Shown here: positions 62,613 to 64,000 of the stretch, piece by piece
Layout of the letters: the number at the start of each line of letters is the position of its first letter
Position numbering within the stretch: position 1 is the first letter of the stretch
Assembly: GCA_017474455.1 (NCBI GenBank)
Contig: JAFVHP010000037.1
Location: 143,117 to 207,116 of the forward strand
Length of the DNA stretch: 64,000 nt
Direction: 5' to 3'
Source of the DNA: Lachnospiraceae bacterium
GTDB taxonomy: Bacteria; Bacillota; Clostridia; Lachnospirales; Lachnospiraceae
Translations under genes and position numbers: made by a program
Notes under the pieces: generated by a model
The model's input: the letters and a program-made list of their open reading frames with translations, nothing else
Told to the model about the DNA's origin: nothing
Database searches by the model: none

Positions 62613-63170
62613 ATGTATAACAGAGTATTAGCCGCTTTATTATCGATCAGCATCGCCGCAGCCCTTGCAGGCTGCCAGATCGCGGTCCCCGTGACGTACC
62701 AGCAGTCTGCGCCTGCAGCAGATACTGCCGCAGAGGAAACTGCCGACGGGTCAGAGGAAGAAGAGACCGAAGATGAAGCGACTGCGCCGGAAGATGACGC
62801 GGAAGAAACGGCGGATACAGCGGAAGAAGGAACGAAAGAAGACGAAACAGCCGGCGAAGCGGAAGAATCCGAAGAGGCTGAAGCAGCCAAAGAAACCGCT
62901 GCGGAAGATACCGCAGAAGAAGAGGCAGCCGAAGCGGCTCCTGCAGCTGCTGCACAGGCACAGACACCGGCTCCCGCTCCGGCCCCTGCACCTGCACCCG
63001 CGCCCGTTCCTGCACCCGCACCTGAACCGGCACCGGCACCTGCACCGGCTCCTGCTCCGGGGGAGCGCTATGAGGTCGAAAGGATCTTTATCGAGGACTG
63101 CGGGTCCGACAGCGGTTATTGGGATATCCTGTATTCCGACGGTACGCACGAGTATATTGACGAAGATTGA
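62613..63170 (+). CDS. Glu-rich and Ala-Pro-repeat lipoprotein
   Basis: A 185-residue protein: signal peptide with lipobox ALAGC, then ~75 residues of Glu/Thr/Ala low complexity, ~40 residues of Ala-Pro dipeptide repeats (an extended wall-spanning spacer), and a compact C-terminal end of ~35 residues (YEVERIFIEDCGSDSGYWD, then ILYSDGTHEYI) with a Cys. The tip is likely the functional part, held away from the membrane. Family unknown. AGGAG lies 8 bases before the ATG. Its stop overlaps the start of the next gene (TTGA). Confidence 0.72.
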   Translation: MYNRVLAALLSISIAAALAGCQIAVPVTYQQSAPAADTAAEETADGSEEEETEDEATAPEDDAEETADTAEEGTKEDETAGEAEESEEAEAAKETAAEDTAEEEAAEAAPAAAAQAQTPAPAPAPAPAPAPVPAPAPEPAPAPAPAPAPGERYEVERIFIEDCGSDSGYWDILYSDGTHEYIDED

Positions 63171-64000
63171 GCGATTCAGAAGAAAGGCGGCGTGAAGAAG
63201 CCCGCCGCGAAGTAAGGGAAGAACTGAAAAGGAAACGCAAAAGACAGATACGTATGAAGGCTGTCCTGTTTTTTGTCGTTTCTTTTTTGTTGGTCATATC
63301 CCTTGGCCTGGTCTATATGATCCATAAAGATCCCGAAAAAGTATACGAGATCTATTCTTCTGTATTTGAAAAAGATACCGCCGCCAGTGGACCGGAGACA
63401 GGGGAAGGCCAGGAAACGGAGCTTCCCGCAGCGGATGCGTCCGAAGACCGGCCGGCCGGTCCGGAAGAAGTGCAGGGAACGGAGGAGACCGCGGCTGCAC
63501 CGGAAGGCACGGAACAGGCAGCAGGTCAGGAAACGGAAGGAAACGCACCCGGGGAAGCACCTGTAACCGGAGCCCCCGGAACGACTGACCGGACAGATGA
63601 GAATGCTCAGCCGGACCGGGAAGAGGCCGGAGAACAATCCGGGGAAGCTGTCCTAGGCGCGACCAAGGTCCCGTCCTCCAGGCAGGATGCCGTAAGCGAT
63701 GATAAGGAGAAAGAAAGCAGAAGCGGCGAAGAAGGACAGCAGGGATCCGAAGGGGAAGAAGAGACAGAGGGACCGGAAAGCCCGGATACAGCGGGAGCAG
63801 CAGAAGAGTCGGGAGCAGGAAGTGCCGAAGGACAGCACCCGGCTGCTGTGCCAAGAGAAGAAACAGCCCCGGCTCCGGCATCAGCATCCGCGCAGGGGAT
63901 ACGGGATATCACCGACCCGGACAGCTGGTTCGACGGGACATTTGAACTGCCTGTGAGCGGAGCGGCAGGCTATGCTTCCGTAGCGATGAACGTAACGGAT
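63167..64000 (+). CDS. Membrane-anchored acidic low-complexity protein (partial)
   Basis: An open frame that runs through the end of the window (278 codons seen). A TTG at 63167 overlaps the preceding stop and begins a highly charged cytoplasmic segment (SEERRREEARREVREELKRK), followed by one membrane helix starting near the ATG at 63254 (AVLFFVVSFLLVISLGLVY). The outside part is ~210 residues rich in Glu, Gly, Pro, Ala and Gln with little predicted structure, then a more ordered start (DPDSWFDGTFELPVSG) of a domain cut by the window edge. Function unknown. If the start is 63254 the Arg-rich segment is lost. Confidence 0.7.
   Translation, partial: MSDSEERRREEARREVREELKRKRKRQIRMKAVLFFVVSFLLVISLGLVYMIHKDPEKVYEIYSSVFEKDTAASGPETGEGQETELPAADASEDRPAGPEEVQGTEETAAAPEGTEQAAGQETEGNAPGEAPVTGAPGTTDRTDENAQPDREEAGEQSGEAVLGATKVPSSRQDAVSDDKEKESRSGEEGQQGSEGEEETEGPESPDTAGAAEESGAGSAEGQHPAAVPREETAPAPASASAQGIRDITDPDSWFDGTFELPVSGAAGYASVAMNVTD

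Noticed and set aside
62591-63149. Several minus-strand open frames of Arg/Ser/Val low complexity
   Set aside because: They are shadows of the Glu-rich and Ala-Pro repeat coding sequence on the plus strand.
1-64000. CRISPR array, rRNA, tRNA, phage or insertion sequence genes
   Set aside because: No regularly spaced repeats, no transposase or integrase open frames and no convincing tRNA cloverleaf were seen by eye; a dedicated scan could still find a small tRNA-like feature.

Overview
The window looks like a chromosomal segment from a strictly anaerobic, gut-type member of the Clostridia, most likely Lachnospiraceae-like. The grounds are moderately high GC for the group, purine-rich ribosome-binding sites, a hydrogenase-maturation GTPase (HydF), a rubredoxin-fused rubrerythrin, LuxS/Pfs, an orphan MsmK-type sugar-ABC ATPase, 4-alpha-glucanotransferase and a large share of clostridial families. 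No phage or plasmid backbone, CRISPR array, rRNA or convincing tRNA was seen. Genes are packed tightly, often with 1-4 base stop/start overlaps.

Layout. 0.2-4.6 kb: an HTH-Uma2 protein, a TerB-like protein and a first membrane O-acyltransferase (MBOAT) with its SGNH-like partner. 4.7-9.6 kb: rpe, a frameshifted methionine aminopeptidase, metG, a lipoprotein and a DUF624 protein. 9.8-18.1 kb: orphan sugar ABC ATPase, PucR-type regulator, radical SAM enzyme, an SRP RNA gene (minus strand), an anchored trigger-factor-like peptidyl-prolyl isomerase, mutY, malQ and a CPBP-like membrane protein. 18.2-23.4 kb: SDR plus a MoxR/DUF58/transglutaminase operon. 23.5-26.2 kb: xpt, a phosphoesterase lipoprotein and a truncated MocR-type regulator ending at a large structured palindrome. 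26.5-31.8 kb: a two-gene cluster resembling C-glycoside deglycosidase subunits, MFS and MATE transporters, and a second copy of the structured palindrome before a sugar O-acetyltransferase. 31.8-36.8 kb: RidA, aminotransferase, YbaK-type deacylase, ferredoxin-fused aldo/keto reductase and pgi.

36.9-41.3 kb (minus strand): a complete Dlt-like operon (SGNH, AMP ligase, carrier protein, MBOAT). 41.4-49.9 kb: TrmH methyltransferase, OGG1-type glycosylase, nucleotide-sugar epimerase, rubrerythrin, luxS-mtnN, Hsp20, a two-component system and tcdA. 50-53.9 kb (minus): cmk and an esterase/zinc-ribbon membrane protein/acyltransferase triplet. 53.9-58.8 kb: a tethered barnase-like RNase with barstar-like inhibitor, two membrane proteins and a sodium:solute symporter. 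58.9-64 kb: papain-like peptidase homolog, hydF and a run of exported proteins (transglutaminase-like, an Ala-Pro-rich lipoprotein, and an anchored acidic protein that runs off the window).

The most unusual signals are: two divergent copies (26250-26425 and 31062-31210) of a conserved palindromic element with compensatory base changes; the C-deglycosidase-like gene pair; the barnase/barstar locus in which the nuclease looks surface-tethered; two separate MBOAT/SGNH acylation systems; and a clean single-base frameshift in an otherwise intact methionine aminopeptidase.
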